Shown here one piece after another: positions 33,857 to 42,527 of a stretch of 64,000 nucleotides of DNA. Source of the stretch: Actinomycetota bacterium (GTDB lineage: Bacteria; Actinomycetota; Acidimicrobiia; Acidimicrobiales; Ilumatobacteraceae); contig CP064997.1 in NCBI GenBank assembly GCA_016700055.1, positions 1,984,001 through 2,048,000 of the forward strand, in the 5' to 3' direction. The position numbers and the translations under genes are program-made. Below the pieces are notes generated by a model that was given only the letters and a program-made list of their open reading frames with translations, was not told the origin of the DNA and made no database searches. Each line of letters begins with the position of its first letter. Position 1 is the stretch's first letter.

Positions 33857-36394
33857 ATGGCACGCGGTGAACTGCGGATCTACATGGGGGCAGCCCCAGG
33901 TGTCGGAAAGACGTTCGCCATGCTCAACGAAGGTTGTCGCCGTCGTGAGCGCGGCACCGACGTCGTCGTCGGCTACGTCGAGACCCACGGGCGGGCCCAG
34001 ACCGCCGCCCAGATCCGCGATCTCGAGCTCGTCCCGCGGCGGACGATCACGTACCGGGGCCAACCCTTCGAGGAGATGGACCTCGACGCGGTCCTCGCCC
34101 GCAAGCCCGACATCGCGCTCGTCGACGAGCTCGCCCACACGAACGTCCCCGGCAGCCGCAACGAGAAGCGCTGGCAGGACATCGAAGAGCTGCTCGAAGC
34201 GGGGATATCGGTCATCTCCACCGTCAACGTCCAGCACCTCGAATCGCTGAACGACGTCATCGCCCAGATCACCGGGGTCGTGCAGCGCGAGACCGTGCCC
34301 GACGCCATCGTGCGCGCCGCCGAGCAGGTCGAGCTGGTCGACATGACCGCGGAAGCGCTGCGCCGACGGATGGCCCACGGCAACATCTATGCGGCCGACA
34401 AGGTGGACGCGGCCTTGGCCAACTACTTCCGCGCCGGCAACCTCGGCGCCCTGCGCGAGCTGGCCCTGCTCTGGGTCGCCGATCGCGTCAACGAAGGCAT
34501 CGAGGTGTACCGGCAACGCCACGGGATCACCGCCCCGTGGGAGGTCCGCGAACGAGTCGTCGTCGGCCTCACCGGCGCGCCGAGCGGCGACCGGCTCATC
34601 CGCCGCGGTGCTCGCCTCGCGGCTCGCGGCCGCGCCGAACTGGTGGGCGTGCACGTCCGCACGACCGACGGCCTGGTCACCGCCGACCAGGCGCTGCTCG
34701 ACCACCACCGCGAGCTTCTCGAAGAGCTCGGCGGCAAGTACGCCGAGACCGCCGGCACCGACGTCGCCGAGGCATTGGCGCAGTTCGCGCGGGCGGAGAA
34801 CGCCACCCAGATCATCCTCGGAGCCTCACGACGCTCACGCTGGGCAGAGCTCGTCCGCGGGTCGATCATCAACCGGGTGATCAGCCTCGCCGACTCCGTC
34901 GACGTCCACGTCATCTCCTCGGACGCTCCACCGTCGGCGCAACCGGGACGGCTGCGAGCCGGACGCAGGCTCACGCCGCGTTCGGCGCGATCACGCACGT
35001 GGGCCTGGCTCGTCGCCCTGGTCGGTACGCCACTCCTGGCGCTGGCCCTGCTCCCGTCGGAGGACACCGTCGGGATCTCCAGCACGTTGCTGATCCTGCT
35101 GCTCGGGCCGATCGCGGCCGCGTTGCTCGGCGGCCTGGCCCCTGCCCTCGTCGCATCAGTGACCGCCTTCTTGGCCGCCGACGTGTTCTTCATCAGCCCC
35201 TCGTTCAGCCTGCGGATCGCCGACCCCACCGATCTGCTCGACCTGGTCGTGTTCGTAGCCGTGTCCGCGCTGGTCAGCGGGCTGGTCGATCGCCTCTCGC
35301 GCCGCACGGCAGAGGTCGCCCGGGGACGGGCCGAGGCCGAAGCCCTCGCCGAGCTCGCTCACAGCACCGCCATCCTCGACGGCGACGCCCTCCACCACCT
35401 GGTGGCCGAGCTGCGCACCACGCTCGCCCTCGACGCCGTCGCCGTGCTCGCTCCGGCCGGCGACGGCGGCTGGCGCGTCGAGGCCGCGTCGGGTGAACCG
35501 CTGCCGGCCACCCCCGACGACGGCTCTTACGCCGCCGAGCTCGCCGACGGCGCCACGATCGTCGTCGTCGGACCGACCCTGCCGGCCGAGGATCGCCGGC
35601 TGCTGTCCGCGTTCGTCGCCCAGGTGCGCCTGGCCCAGGCCACCCTCGCCTTACAGGCCGAGGCGACCCGTGCCGACGCCCTGAGCGAGGCCAACGACCT
35701 GCGTGACGCCTTGCTCGCCGCGGTGTCACATGATTTGCGCGGCCCGCTCGCGAACATCAAGGCCGCGGCCACCAGCCTGACCAGCTCCGAGGTGCGATGG
35801 GAGCCCGACGACGTCGAATGCTTCGCCAAGACGATCGACGCCGAGGCCGACCGGCTGACGACCTTGATCGTCAACCTGCTCGACATGAGCCGCCTCCAAG
35901 CCGGGATGCTCGGCGTCAACCTCTGGCCCACCGCCCCAGCGGACGTGATCTACGCCGCGCTGGCCAGCCTCTCCGCCGATACGTCGACCGTCGAGATCGT
36001 CGCCCCCGACACCCTTCCGCTGGTCTCGACCGACCCGGCCCTGCTCGAGCGGTCGCTCGCCAATGTCGTCCAGAACGCCCTCAGCTGGTCTCCCGAGGGC
36101 CAGCGCGTCCGCATCGAGGCGGCCACCGTCGGCGACCGCGTCGACATCCGCGTCATCGACCGTGGCGCGGGTATCCCCCTGGACCAGCGCGAAGCGGTGT
36201 TCCGGGCCTTCCAACGCCTCGGCGACGGTGGGCGCGCGGCCGTGCAGGGGCTCGGGCTCGGGCTCGCGGTTGCCCGCGGGTTCTGCGACGCCACCGGCGC
36301 CGAGATCACCATCGACGACACCCCCGGCGGCGGCGCCACCGTGGTGATCACGGTGCCGATCGCCGCGCCCGACGAGCCGGGAGCGCAGCGGTGA
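33857..36394 (+). CDS. kdpD: KdpD sensor histidine kinase
   Basis: The 845-residue kinase has the KdpD N-domain with Walker A GAAPGVGKTFAMLNEG and IALVDELAHTNVPGSRNEKR, then a USP-like domain (about 225-355), four TM helices (about 375-475), a GAF-like region, and the kinase core. The phospho-acceptor is H625 in VSHDLRGPLAN; the ATPase core shows LANVVQNALSWSPEGQ, DRGAGIPLDQREAVF and GLGLGLAVARGF. It senses K+ limitation and osmotic state, probably also c-di-AMP through the USP region as in other bacteria. It overlaps kdpE by GTGA. Confidence 0.96.
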   Translation: MARGELRIYMGAAPGVGKTFAMLNEGCRRRERGTDVVVGYVETHGRAQTAAQIRDLELVPRRTITYRGQPFEEMDLDAVLARKPDIALVDELAHTNVPGSRNEKRWQDIEELLEAGISVISTVNVQHLESLNDVIAQITGVVQRETVPDAIVRAAEQVELVDMTAEALRRRMAHGNIYAADKVDAALANYFRAGNLGALRELALLWVADRVNEGIEVYRQRHGITAPWEVRERVVVGLTGAPSGDRLIRRGARLAARGRAELVGVHVRTTDGLVTADQALLDHHRELLEELGGKYAETAGTDVAEALAQFARAENATQIILGASRRSRWAELVRGSIINRVISLADSVDVHVISSDAPPSAQPGRLRAGRRLTPRSARSRTWAWLVALVGTPLLALALLPSEDTVGISSTLLILLLGPIAAALLGGLAPALVASVTAFLAADVFFISPSFSLRIADPTDLLDLVVFVAVSALVSGLVDRLSRRTAEVARGRAEAEALAELAHSTAILDGDALHHLVAELRTTLALDAVAVLAPAGDGGWRVEAASGEPLPATPDDGSYAAELADGATIVVVGPTLPAEDRRLLSAFVAQVRLAQATLALQAEATRADALSEANDLRDALLAAVSHDLRGPLANIKAAATSLTSSEVRWEPDDVECFAKTIDAEADRLTTLIVNLLDMSRLQAGMLGVNLWPTAPADVIYAALASLSADTSTVEIVAPDTLPLVSTDPALLERSLANVVQNALSWSPEGQRVRIEAATVGDRVDIRVIDRGAGIPLDQREAVFRAFQRLGDGGRAAVQGLGLGLAVARGFCDATGAEITIDDTPGGGATVVITVPIAAPDEPGAQR

Positions 36395-37092
36395 GCCGAG
36401 TCCTCGTCGTCGACGACGACCCCCGCATCCTGAAGACCCTCGAGGTCAACCTGCGCGCCCGCGGTTTCGAGGTCTCCCTCGCCCGCAGCGGCGAGGAAGC
36501 CCTCCAGGTGGCCGCCCGCCACCATCCCGATGCGGTCGTCTTGGACCTCGGATTGCCCGAGATGGACGGGCTCGACGTCGTGCGTGGCCTGCGCGGGTGG
36601 TCGACGGTGCCGATCATCATCTTGTCCGGGCGCGGCACCGAGAACGCCAAGGTGGAAGCCCTCGACCTCGGCGCCGACGACTACTTGACCAAGCCGTTCG
36701 GGATGGACGAGCTGTTCGCCCGCCTGCGCGCCGCCCTGCGCCGTGCCGTGGTCCCCGAGGGCAAGCCGGTCGTCACCACGGCCGACTTCACCATCGACTT
36801 CGCCGCCAAACAGGTGCGCCGCGGTGCCGAGCCGGTGCGGCTGACCCCCACCCAATGGCACATCGTCGAGGTCCTCGTCCGCAACGCCGGACGCCTGGTC
36901 ACCTACGAGCAACTGCTGCAGGAGGTGTGGGGCCCGACGTACGGCAAGGAGACCAACTACCTGCGGGTGTTCATGACCCAGATCCGCCAGAAGCTCGAAC
37001 CCGACCACGCCAATCCCCGCCACTTCGTCACCGAGCCCGGAATCGGGTTCCGCTTCGAGCTGCTCGGCGAACAGGAACCCGCCGATCACTGA
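36391..37092 (+). CDS. kdpE: KdpE response regulator
   Basis: The 233-residue OmpR/PhoB-family regulator has a receiver domain with phospho-acceptor D52 (VVLDLGLPEMDG), acidic pocket DDD at 8-10, and K in DDYLTKPFGMDEL. The winged-helix output domain includes RLTPTQWHIVEVLVRNAGRL and KETNYLRVFMTQIRQKLEP, which is characteristic of KdpE. GTG 36391 overlaps the kdpD stop. It should activate the kdp promoter; candidate direct repeats lie at 29054-29090. Confidence 0.96.
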   Translation: MSRVLVVDDDPRILKTLEVNLRARGFEVSLARSGEEALQVAARHHPDAVVLDLGLPEMDGLDVVRGLRGWSTVPIIILSGRGTENAKVEALDLGADDYLTKPFGMDELFARLRAALRRAVVPEGKPVVTTADFTIDFAAKQVRRGAEPVRLTPTQWHIVEVLVRNAGRLVTYEQLLQEVWGPTYGKETNYLRVFMTQIRQKLEPDHANPRHFVTEPGIGFRFELLGEQEPADH

Positions 37093-37123
37093 TCGCGCCC
37101 ACCACCGCGATCGCTGATCGTGC

Positions 37124-38152
37124 CTACCACCGCTGGCGGGCTTCTTCGGCGAACCCCTGCAGGCCGTCGAACTGCAAGGTGAGGCCGTCGTCGGTGCGCA
37201 GCGTGCCCGCCCAGGTGCCGAACACCTGGTGGGTCTCGCTGATCCGCTCCCAGCCGACCCGGGTGTGCTTGTCGTAGCGGGGGGTGAGCACGACGGCGAG
37301 CTGCCCACCGGGGTCGACGATGCGCCATGGCGCCATCGGGTCGTCCCAGTCGTAGTCCCACGTGAGCTCGCGGCCGATCTTGGAAAGCCGGCCGTCGACG
37401 ATCACGCCGTTCTCGGTGAACCCGGATCCCTCCGTCCACTTGGCCCCGAACTGCAGGCCGACGACGTGGCCGTCCGCGTGGCCGGCGCCTCCACCCCAGT
37501 TCCAGTCGACGTCGGTCGGCCAGCGCCCCCGGCCGACGTCGAGCACCCCCCACGAGTCGGGACCGTCGGGTCCGCCGATCGACCAGCGCCGCGCGCCGAC
37601 GACGAGCTCGCCCACGGCGGGTCGGGCCTGGTGCTTGGAGGTGTAGTTGAAGACCTGGTCGTTCCAGGGGATCACGACGTTGAGCGATTCGTGGCCGGCG
37701 GCCAGCTCGACGGCGACATCGAGGTGCGCGTCGCGCCCGTCCGGTTCGGTCCACGAGGCGCTCAGGCGAGTGCTGCGAGGGTCGTCGACGACGGCGAGGG
37801 TCAAGCCGTCACGATCGACGTGCAGTGGAGCAGCGGCGGGCACCTCGGGCAGCAAGAAGTCGCCGCTCGGTTCGGCGGCGACGAGCAGGCCGCCGGTCTC
37901 GCCCGAGGCGAGGTCGACCCACCACACGTCGGCGATGCCGAGCACGTCGACGTTGCTGAACACGCTGGACACGACGAGGTCGCCGGCGAGGATGGCCCAG
38001 TAGTCCCACTTCTTGTTGCGCCCGAAGCAGCCGTCGAGGTTCGCCCGGTGCAGTGGCCGGCGCGACCACCCGAGCGCCTCCGGGTTCAGTGCCGTCCCGT
38101 CCGGCGTGCAGAGGTCGATCGGCTCGACGAGCTCGCGCTCTCCCGTGGTCAT
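37124..38152 (-). CDS. DUF2804 family protein
   Basis: The 342-residue protein starts MTTGERELVEPIDLCTPDGT at ATG 38152. It has the DUF2804 pattern of a large beta-sandwich: HRANLDGCFGRNKKWDYWAI, DVWWVDLASGETGG, VIPWNDQVFNYTSKHQARPA, RGRWPTDVDWNWGGGAGHAD and VGLQFGAKWTEGSGFTENGV. The W-rich motif and FGAKWT..TGxxENG segment are diagnostic of the family. Function is unknown; it resembles lipocalin-like AttH/CrtC enzymes. It converges with kdpE, whose stop is 31 bp away. An extra upstream frame to 38275 is repeat and IS sequence and not part of the gene. Confidence 0.82.
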   Translation of the reverse strand: MTTGERELVEPIDLCTPDGTALNPEALGWSRRPLHRANLDGCFGRNKKWDYWAILAGDLVVSSVFSNVDVLGIADVWWVDLASGETGGLLVAAEPSGDFLLPEVPAAAPLHVDRDGLTLAVVDDPRSTRLSASWTEPDGRDAHLDVAVELAAGHESLNVVIPWNDQVFNYTSKHQARPAVGELVVGARRWSIGGPDGPDSWGVLDVGRGRWPTDVDWNWGGGAGHADGHVVGLQFGAKWTEGSGFTENGVIVDGRLSKIGRELTWDYDWDDPMAPWRIVDPGGQLAVVLTPRYDKHTRVGWERISETHQVFGTWAGTLRTDDGLTLQFDGLQGFAEEARQRW

Positions 38153-38216
38153 GGCCCACGGTCTACCGCGATCCACCGCCTCGAGCTTCCTTCGCGTTCT
38201 CGGTCGGATTTGTGAC

Positions 38217-39433
38217 GGCGAATTCAAGCGGTGGTCGCGACAAGCTCGGCGAATCGTTCGGCTGGAGTATCCCATGCGAGGGTCTTGCGGGGGCGTCCGT
38301 TGAGGAGCGCAGCGATGTGGTCGAGATCGTCTTGGGTGTGCACGGACAGGTCGGTGCTCTTCGGTAGGAATTGGCGCACGAGCCCGTTCCAGTTCTCATT
38401 GCTGCCACGTTGCCATGGCGAGTGCGGGTCGCAGAAGTACACGTCGACGCCGGTGGCGACACTGAATGCTTGGTGACTGGACATCTCGGTTCCTTGGTCC
38501 CAGGTCAGCGAGCGGACCAGCTGGGTTGGAAGGCGGGCGATGTTGGCTTCGATCCGCTCGTTGACATGGGCAGCGGTGCGAGCGTCGAGCTTGATCAGCA
38601 TCCCCATCCGTGTGCTCCGCTCGACCAGAGTTGCCACGGCGCTGTTGCCGTTCTTGCCGATGACCAGATCGCCTTCCCAATGCCCGGGGATCGCCCGGTC
38701 CTCGATCTCGGCGGGCCGCTCAGAAATGTTGACCATGTTCGGGATCCGACCCCTGGTGTCCGGCGTGCGCGAGTGCGGCCGGCGGGCCGCCCGCCCGGAC
38801 CGCAAGCAGGCGGCGAGCTCTTTGCGCAGCTCGCCTTTGGCCTGGATGAACACCGCCTGATAGATCGACTCGTGCGACACCCACCACTGTGACTGATCAG
38901 GATGATCTCTGCGGAGACGTTCAGCGATCTGCTCGGGTGACCAGGTACGTTCACGAATCAAGGCCTGCACCTCGAGCCACAGCCACGGTCGTTGCTCGGT
39001 CCATGATGGCTTCGGACGTAATGCGGCCTGATCGGCATGCTCCTGGGCGACGAACGCCCGATAGTGATGGCGACCGCCACAACGAGCGATCTCCCGACCG
39101 ATCGTTCCCCGATGACGACCCAACCGGATAGCGATCGCGCTGTTGGTCTCGTTGCGTTCGATCCCGACCCGGATCTCCTCACGTTCCTCCAACGTCAAGG
39201 CATCGTCGCGGAGCTTGCGATCACGTAACACCGTCACAGCTTCCTCGGCAGCGCGCAGCTCCAACGTGCTCTTGGCGACACCGGCGATCGCAGCAGCTTC
39301 AACCCAGGTCGCACCCCGAGCCAGAGCCCTCAACCCTGGGAACACCACCGACAACCGCAACCTCGGCCGGCCAATCTGAGCCATGCGACACCTCCTCAAT
39401 CAGGAGCTGTCGCGCTCACCCCTTGAACTCGCC
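38217..39433 (-). mobile_element. IS30-family insertion sequence, intact copy (1217 bp)
   Basis: The element is bounded by imperfect 12-bp inverted repeats GGCGAATTCAAG (38217) and GGCGAGTTCAAG (complement, ending 39433). It is flanked by 3-bp direct repeats GAC at 38214-38216 and 39434-39436, as expected for IS30. It carries one transposase gene on the minus strand. It sits in the centre of a 47-bp repeat at the same position and relative orientation as the second copy. Confidence 0.95.
38224..39384 (-). CDS. IS30-family transposase
   Basis: The 386-residue protein starts MAQIGRPRLRLSVVFPGLRA at ATG 39384 with GAGGAGG six bases upstream. It has an N-terminal HTH, the second HTH of IS30 (NSAIAIRLGRHRGTIGREIA), and the DDE catalytic core: GHWEGDLVIGKNG, SLTWDQGTEMSSH, and HSPWQRGSNENWNGLVRQFL. 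All three acidic residues are present, so it should be active. Its stop codon lies inside the right inverted repeat. A shorter frame at 38231-38476 on the other strand is a shadow. Confidence 0.96.
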   Translation of the reverse strand: MAQIGRPRLRLSVVFPGLRALARGATWVEAAAIAGVAKSTLELRAAEEAVTVLRDRKLRDDALTLEEREEIRVGIERNETNSAIAIRLGRHRGTIGREIARCGGRHHYRAFVAQEHADQAALRPKPSWTEQRPWLWLEVQALIRERTWSPEQIAERLRRDHPDQSQWWVSHESIYQAVFIQAKGELRKELAACLRSGRAARRPHSRTPDTRGRIPNMVNISERPAEIEDRAIPGHWEGDLVIGKNGNSAVATLVERSTRMGMLIKLDARTAAHVNERIEANIARLPTQLVRSLTWDQGTEMSSHQAFSVATGVDVYFCDPHSPWQRGSNENWNGLVRQFLPKSTDLSVHTQDDLDHIAALLNGRPRKTLAWDTPAERFAELVATTA

Positions 39434-39476
39434 GACATATAGCGTGACGGATCCGACCGAGAACTGGGGGGAGTCG

Positions 39477-40208
39477 GTGACGGAGGCGTTCCTATGGGGT
39501 TTGCTCGGGGCGTCGTCGCTGGTGCTCGGGGGGCTCGTGGTGCGCTGGCACTCGCCGAGCGACCGGATCCTCGGGCTGGTGATGGGCTTCGGCTCCGGGG
39601 TGCTGCTGTCGGCGGTGTCGTTTGAGCTGATCGAGGAGGCGCTTTCGACGGCTGACGGCCTGGGAGGGGTGCCGATCGGGTTCTTCGCCGGCGCGATCCT
39701 CTTCACGATTGCCGACGCCCTGCTGCAGCGCCGGTCGAAGCAGAGCGGTGACGGTGCGACAGCAGAGGAGTCTGCCGACGGCATCAGCATCGCCCTCGGC
39801 ACCGTCCTCGACGGAGTACCGGAGTCGGCCGTGCTCGGTCTCTCCCTGCTGACGAGCGGCCAGATCGGCGCTTCGATGCTCGTCGCGGTGTTCCTGTCGA
39901 ACCTGCCGGAGGCCGTCGCCGCGTCGTCGAACCTGACCAGCTCCGGTTGGGGTGCCGCCCGCATCCTGCGGCTCTGGGTCGGCATCGCCGTCGTGTGCGC
40001 GGTCAGCTCCGCGCTCGGCTTCAGGCTCCTCGACGGGGCATCGCCCGCGGCGATCGCCTTCACGCTCGCGTTCGCGGCGGGCTCCGTGCTGGCCATGCTC
40101 ACCACCTCGATGATCCCCGAGGCCTACGAGAAGGCCGGCCCCACCGTCGGCCTCGCCACTACGTGCGGGTTCGCCCTCTCGCTCGCGATCGACGTGTTGG
40201 GCAGCTGA
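39477..40208 (+). CDS. ZIP-family metal transporter
   Basis: The 243-residue protein has about eight TM helices, starting VTEAFLWGLLGASSLVLGGL. Helix 4 carries the metal site in VLDGVPESAVLGLSLL, and helix 5 carries FLSNLPEAVAASSNL. These match the ZIP hallmark, although H in the HNxPEG motif is replaced (GVPES). GTG 39477 has GGGGAG three bases upstream. The start is 13 nt after the IS-interrupted 47-bp repeat, so the insertion separates it from sequences formerly upstream. It probably moves Zn2+ or another divalent cation. Confidence 0.85.
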   Translation: MTEAFLWGLLGASSLVLGGLVVRWHSPSDRILGLVMGFGSGVLLSAVSFELIEEALSTADGLGGVPIGFFAGAILFTIADALLQRRSKQSGDGATAEESADGISIALGTVLDGVPESAVLGLSLLTSGQIGASMLVAVFLSNLPEAVAASSNLTSSGWGAARILRLWVGIAVVCAVSSALGFRLLDGASPAAIAFTLAFAAGSVLAMLTTSMIPEAYEKAGPTVGLATTCGFALSLAIDVLGS

Positions 40209-40291
40209 ACAACGGGCGATGTCGAGCGATTCCTACGGCTAAGCGCTAGGCGGTGAACCTTTTCGAGCAGCACTCGCGACAGTGAGTCACG

Positions 40292-40825
40292 ATGATGCCG
40301 ATGCGCTCTGACGCAGATCTGCTGATGGCAGTTGCCGACGGCGACCGCGGCGCACTCGCCGAGCTCCATGCCCGGCATGCACCTTGGCTGCGATCGCGCC
40401 TGGCGCGTCGCTGCGCCAATCCCGACATCGTCGCCGATGCCGTGCAGGACTCGTTCGTAGCCATCTGGCGGTCGGCGGGGACCTGGGATGGCCGGGGCGA
40501 GCCCGCGGCGTGGATGTGGGGGATCGCGATCCGACGGCTGATCGGCGTGCTTCGCAAGCGGGGGAATTGGGCACCGGTACGGCTGTCTCACCCCGAGGAC
40601 GACATCACGGTGGCGGCCGAGGAACGCGTGCTCGAAGGTGTGGAGCACGGCGATCTCGCGGCGGCGCTGGCAGCTCTGTCGCCCGAGCTGCGTGCGGTCA
40701 TGGAGGCGACGGTGCTGGACGGGCTGACCACGCGGGAGGCGGCTCGGCTCCTCGGCATACCACCGGGCACGGTCAAGACGCGAGCCATGAGGGCCCGCGC
40801 CGAGCTACGAGGAGCACTCGCATGA
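40292..40825 (+). CDS. ECF-type RNA polymerase sigma factor
   Basis: The 177-residue protein has sigma region 2 (ADLLMAVADGDRGALAELHA then DAVQDSFVAIWRSAGTWDG) and region 4 (ALAALSPELRAVMEATVLDG then TREAARLLGIPPGTVKTRAM). It is a normal-length ECF factor. ATG 40301 is an alternative start. Its stop overlaps the anti-sigma-like gene by ATGA. A sequence TGAACC at 40254 followed about 16 nt later by CGCGA resembles an ECF -35/-10 pair, so it could transcribe its own operon; this is weak. Confidence 0.9.
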   Translation: MMPMRSDADLLMAVADGDRGALAELHARHAPWLRSRLARRCANPDIVADAVQDSFVAIWRSAGTWDGRGEPAAWMWGIAIRRLIGVLRKRGNWAPVRLSHPEDDITVAAEERVLEGVEHGDLAAALAALSPELRAVMEATVLDGLTTREAARLLGIPPGTVKTRAMRARAELRGALA

Positions 40826-41661
40826 GCTGGCATGCGTCCACCGACCTGCTTACGAGATATGCGCGCAGGCCAGAGGATCTCGACTCGACGACGGCATCGT
40901 CTGTTGAGGCGCACCTCATGACCTGTGCGACGTGTCGCCAAGGGGTTGCGGCTTCCGCGGACCCCGCGGTGGTCGCGGCATCCTGGTCGGCCATCGCAGA
41001 TGTGATCGACCGGCCTCGCGAGGGGTTGCTCCACCGAGTCCTCTGCCGGCTCGGGCTGTCGGCGTGGACGGTGCGTCTGGTGGCTGCGACGTGCGAGCTG
41101 CGCCTCGGCTGGGCGGCGGCGGTGTTCGGTTCTGTGGCGCTAGGGGTGGGGCTCGCGCGTGCCGGCGACTCGCCGGGGCCGTTCCTGGCAGTGGCGCCGC
41201 TCGTACCGCTCATCGCGGTCTGGCTCGCGTTCGCGCCGATCGCCGAACCGGCCGGGGAGGCCGGAGTCGCCGCACCGATGTCTGGAATGGCGCTCGTGGT
41301 GCGGCGGGTCTTCGCCGTCGAGGTTCCGGCGCTAGTGGTCGTCGCGGCCGCCGCCGGCTTCGTTCCCGACGCCTCGCGAGCCGGGATGCTCTGGCTGCTG
41401 CCTGGCCTCGCGCTCGCTGCAGGCAGCCTTGCGCTCGGCACTTCGGTTCGCATGGTGAGTGCAGTGGGAGGCCTCGCGCTCGCCTGGTGCGCACTCGTCT
41501 CGGCCGCGGCGCTGCCGCATCGGCGCAGCGGACTCGGACTTGTCAACTCGGCGTTGTTCGGCCCCGTCGGTCAGCTGGCTGCGTTCGGCGCCCTGTTGCT
41601 CGCCGCAGTCGTGTGCTGGCGGCGACGTGACCGGTTCTCGACCTTGGAGGTGACCTGGTGA
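40822..41661 (+). CDS. Membrane anti-sigma-like protein with zf-HC2 domain
   Basis: The 279-residue protein starts MSWHASTDLLTRYARRPEDL. It has the zinc-finger anti-sigma motif with VEAHLMTCATCRQ (H-x3-C-x2-C). About six TM helices follow (e.g. WAAAVFGSVALGVGLA, FLAVAPLVPLIAVWLAF and LVVVAAAAGFVPDAS). Coupled to the ECF gene by ATGA and to the ABC ATPase by GTGA, it should hold the sigma factor at the membrane until a signal arrives. The multi-pass region is larger than in simple anti-sigmas and may double as part of the transporter. Confidence 0.82.
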   Translation: MSWHASTDLLTRYARRPEDLDSTTASSVEAHLMTCATCRQGVAASADPAVVAASWSAIADVIDRPREGLLHRVLCRLGLSAWTVRLVAATCELRLGWAAAVFGSVALGVGLARAGDSPGPFLAVAPLVPLIAVWLAFAPIAEPAGEAGVAAPMSGMALVVRRVFAVEVPALVVVAAAAGFVPDASRAGMLWLLPGLALAAGSLALGTSVRMVSAVGGLALAWCALVSAAALPHRRSGLGLVNSALFGPVGQLAAFGALLLAAVVCWRRRDRFSTLEVTW

Positions 41662-42527
41662 CGACAGCATCCAGGGTGGAGATGCGCGGCATCGTCAAGC
41701 GTTTCGGGCGCAGCGCTGCGCTCTCCGGCGCCGACGTGTCGCTCGATCGAGGGATCTGCGGACTGCTCGGCCCGAACGGGGCAGGCAAGACGACATTGCT
41801 GCGGATCCTCGCGACGGTGCTGCCGCCCGATGCGGGCACGGTGTCGGCGCTCGGTCTGTCCGCCGAGGATCCCGATGACCGGCTCGCCATCCGCCGTCAG
41901 CTGGGCTATCTGCCCCAGGAGCCAGGCTTCCATCAGAACTTCACCGCGTTCGAATTCGTCGACTACGTCGCGATCCTGAAGGAATGGACCGATCGCCGGT
42001 CACGCCACGACGAAGTACGCCGGGTGCTCACGCTCCTCGGGCTGGAGTCGGCGATGAACATCACGATCCGCAAGCTCTCGGGTGGGATGCGCCGCCGGGT
42101 AGGCATCGCTCAGGCGCTGCTCGGCGACCCTGCGCTGCTGGTGCTCGACGAACCCACCGCCGGGCTCGACCCGGAGCAGCGCTTGCGGTTCCGCGAGCTT
42201 CTGTCGGCGTTGGCCGAACGCTCGACCGTGCTGTTGTCGACGCATCAGACCGATGACGTCGCCGCGCTGTGCAGCCACGTCGTCGTGCTGCTCGACGGTA
42301 AGACCCGATTCGCGGGCACACCCGCCGGGCTCGCCGCACTGGCCGACGGCAGGGTTTGGATGGCTGCGAGTCGCGATCCTGCCGCCGAGCTGGCATGGAC
42401 CACCGGCGGGGGCGAGGTCCGCCACGTCGGCGAGCCGCCGTCGGGAGCGACCCTCGTCACGCCGACGGTCGAGGATGGCTACCTCACCCTTGCCGGCTCG
42501 ATGCCCTCGATGGACAAGCGCCGCTGA
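41658..42527 (+). CDS. ABC transporter ATP-binding protein
   Basis: The 289-residue ATPase has Walker A LLGPNGAGKTTLLRILATVL, Q-loop LGYLPQEPGFHQN, signature KLSGGMRRRVGIAQALLGDP, Walker B LLVLDEPTAGLDPEQ and the H-loop LLSTHQTDDVAALC. The family with TNFTAFEFVDY resembles CcmA/NodI/YtrB-type exporters. Start GTG 41658 overlaps the anti-sigma stop. It should energise export or signalling by the two following membrane proteins. Substrate unknown. Confidence 0.92.
   Translation: MTTASRVEMRGIVKRFGRSAALSGADVSLDRGICGLLGPNGAGKTTLLRILATVLPPDAGTVSALGLSAEDPDDRLAIRRQLGYLPQEPGFHQNFTAFEFVDYVAILKEWTDRRSRHDEVRRVLTLLGLESAMNITIRKLSGGMRRRVGIAQALLGDPALLVLDEPTAGLDPEQRLRFRELLSALAERSTVLLSTHQTDDVAALCSHVVVLLDGKTRFAGTPAGLAALADGRVWMAASRDPAAELAWTTGGGEVRHVGEPPSGATLVTPTVEDGYLTLAGSMPSMDKRR

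Larger units (their letters stand above)
38197..39463 (-). repeat. 47-bp palindromic element, copy 7, split by an IS30 insertion
   Basis: The copy is in reverse orientation: 38197-38216 and 39434-39463, interrupted by the IS. Removing the IS and one GAC duplicate restores 47 bp. The centre differs from consensus by two transitions. It is the only copy not next to a stop codon; it lies between divergent starts (DUF2804 and ZIP). Confidence 0.93.
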
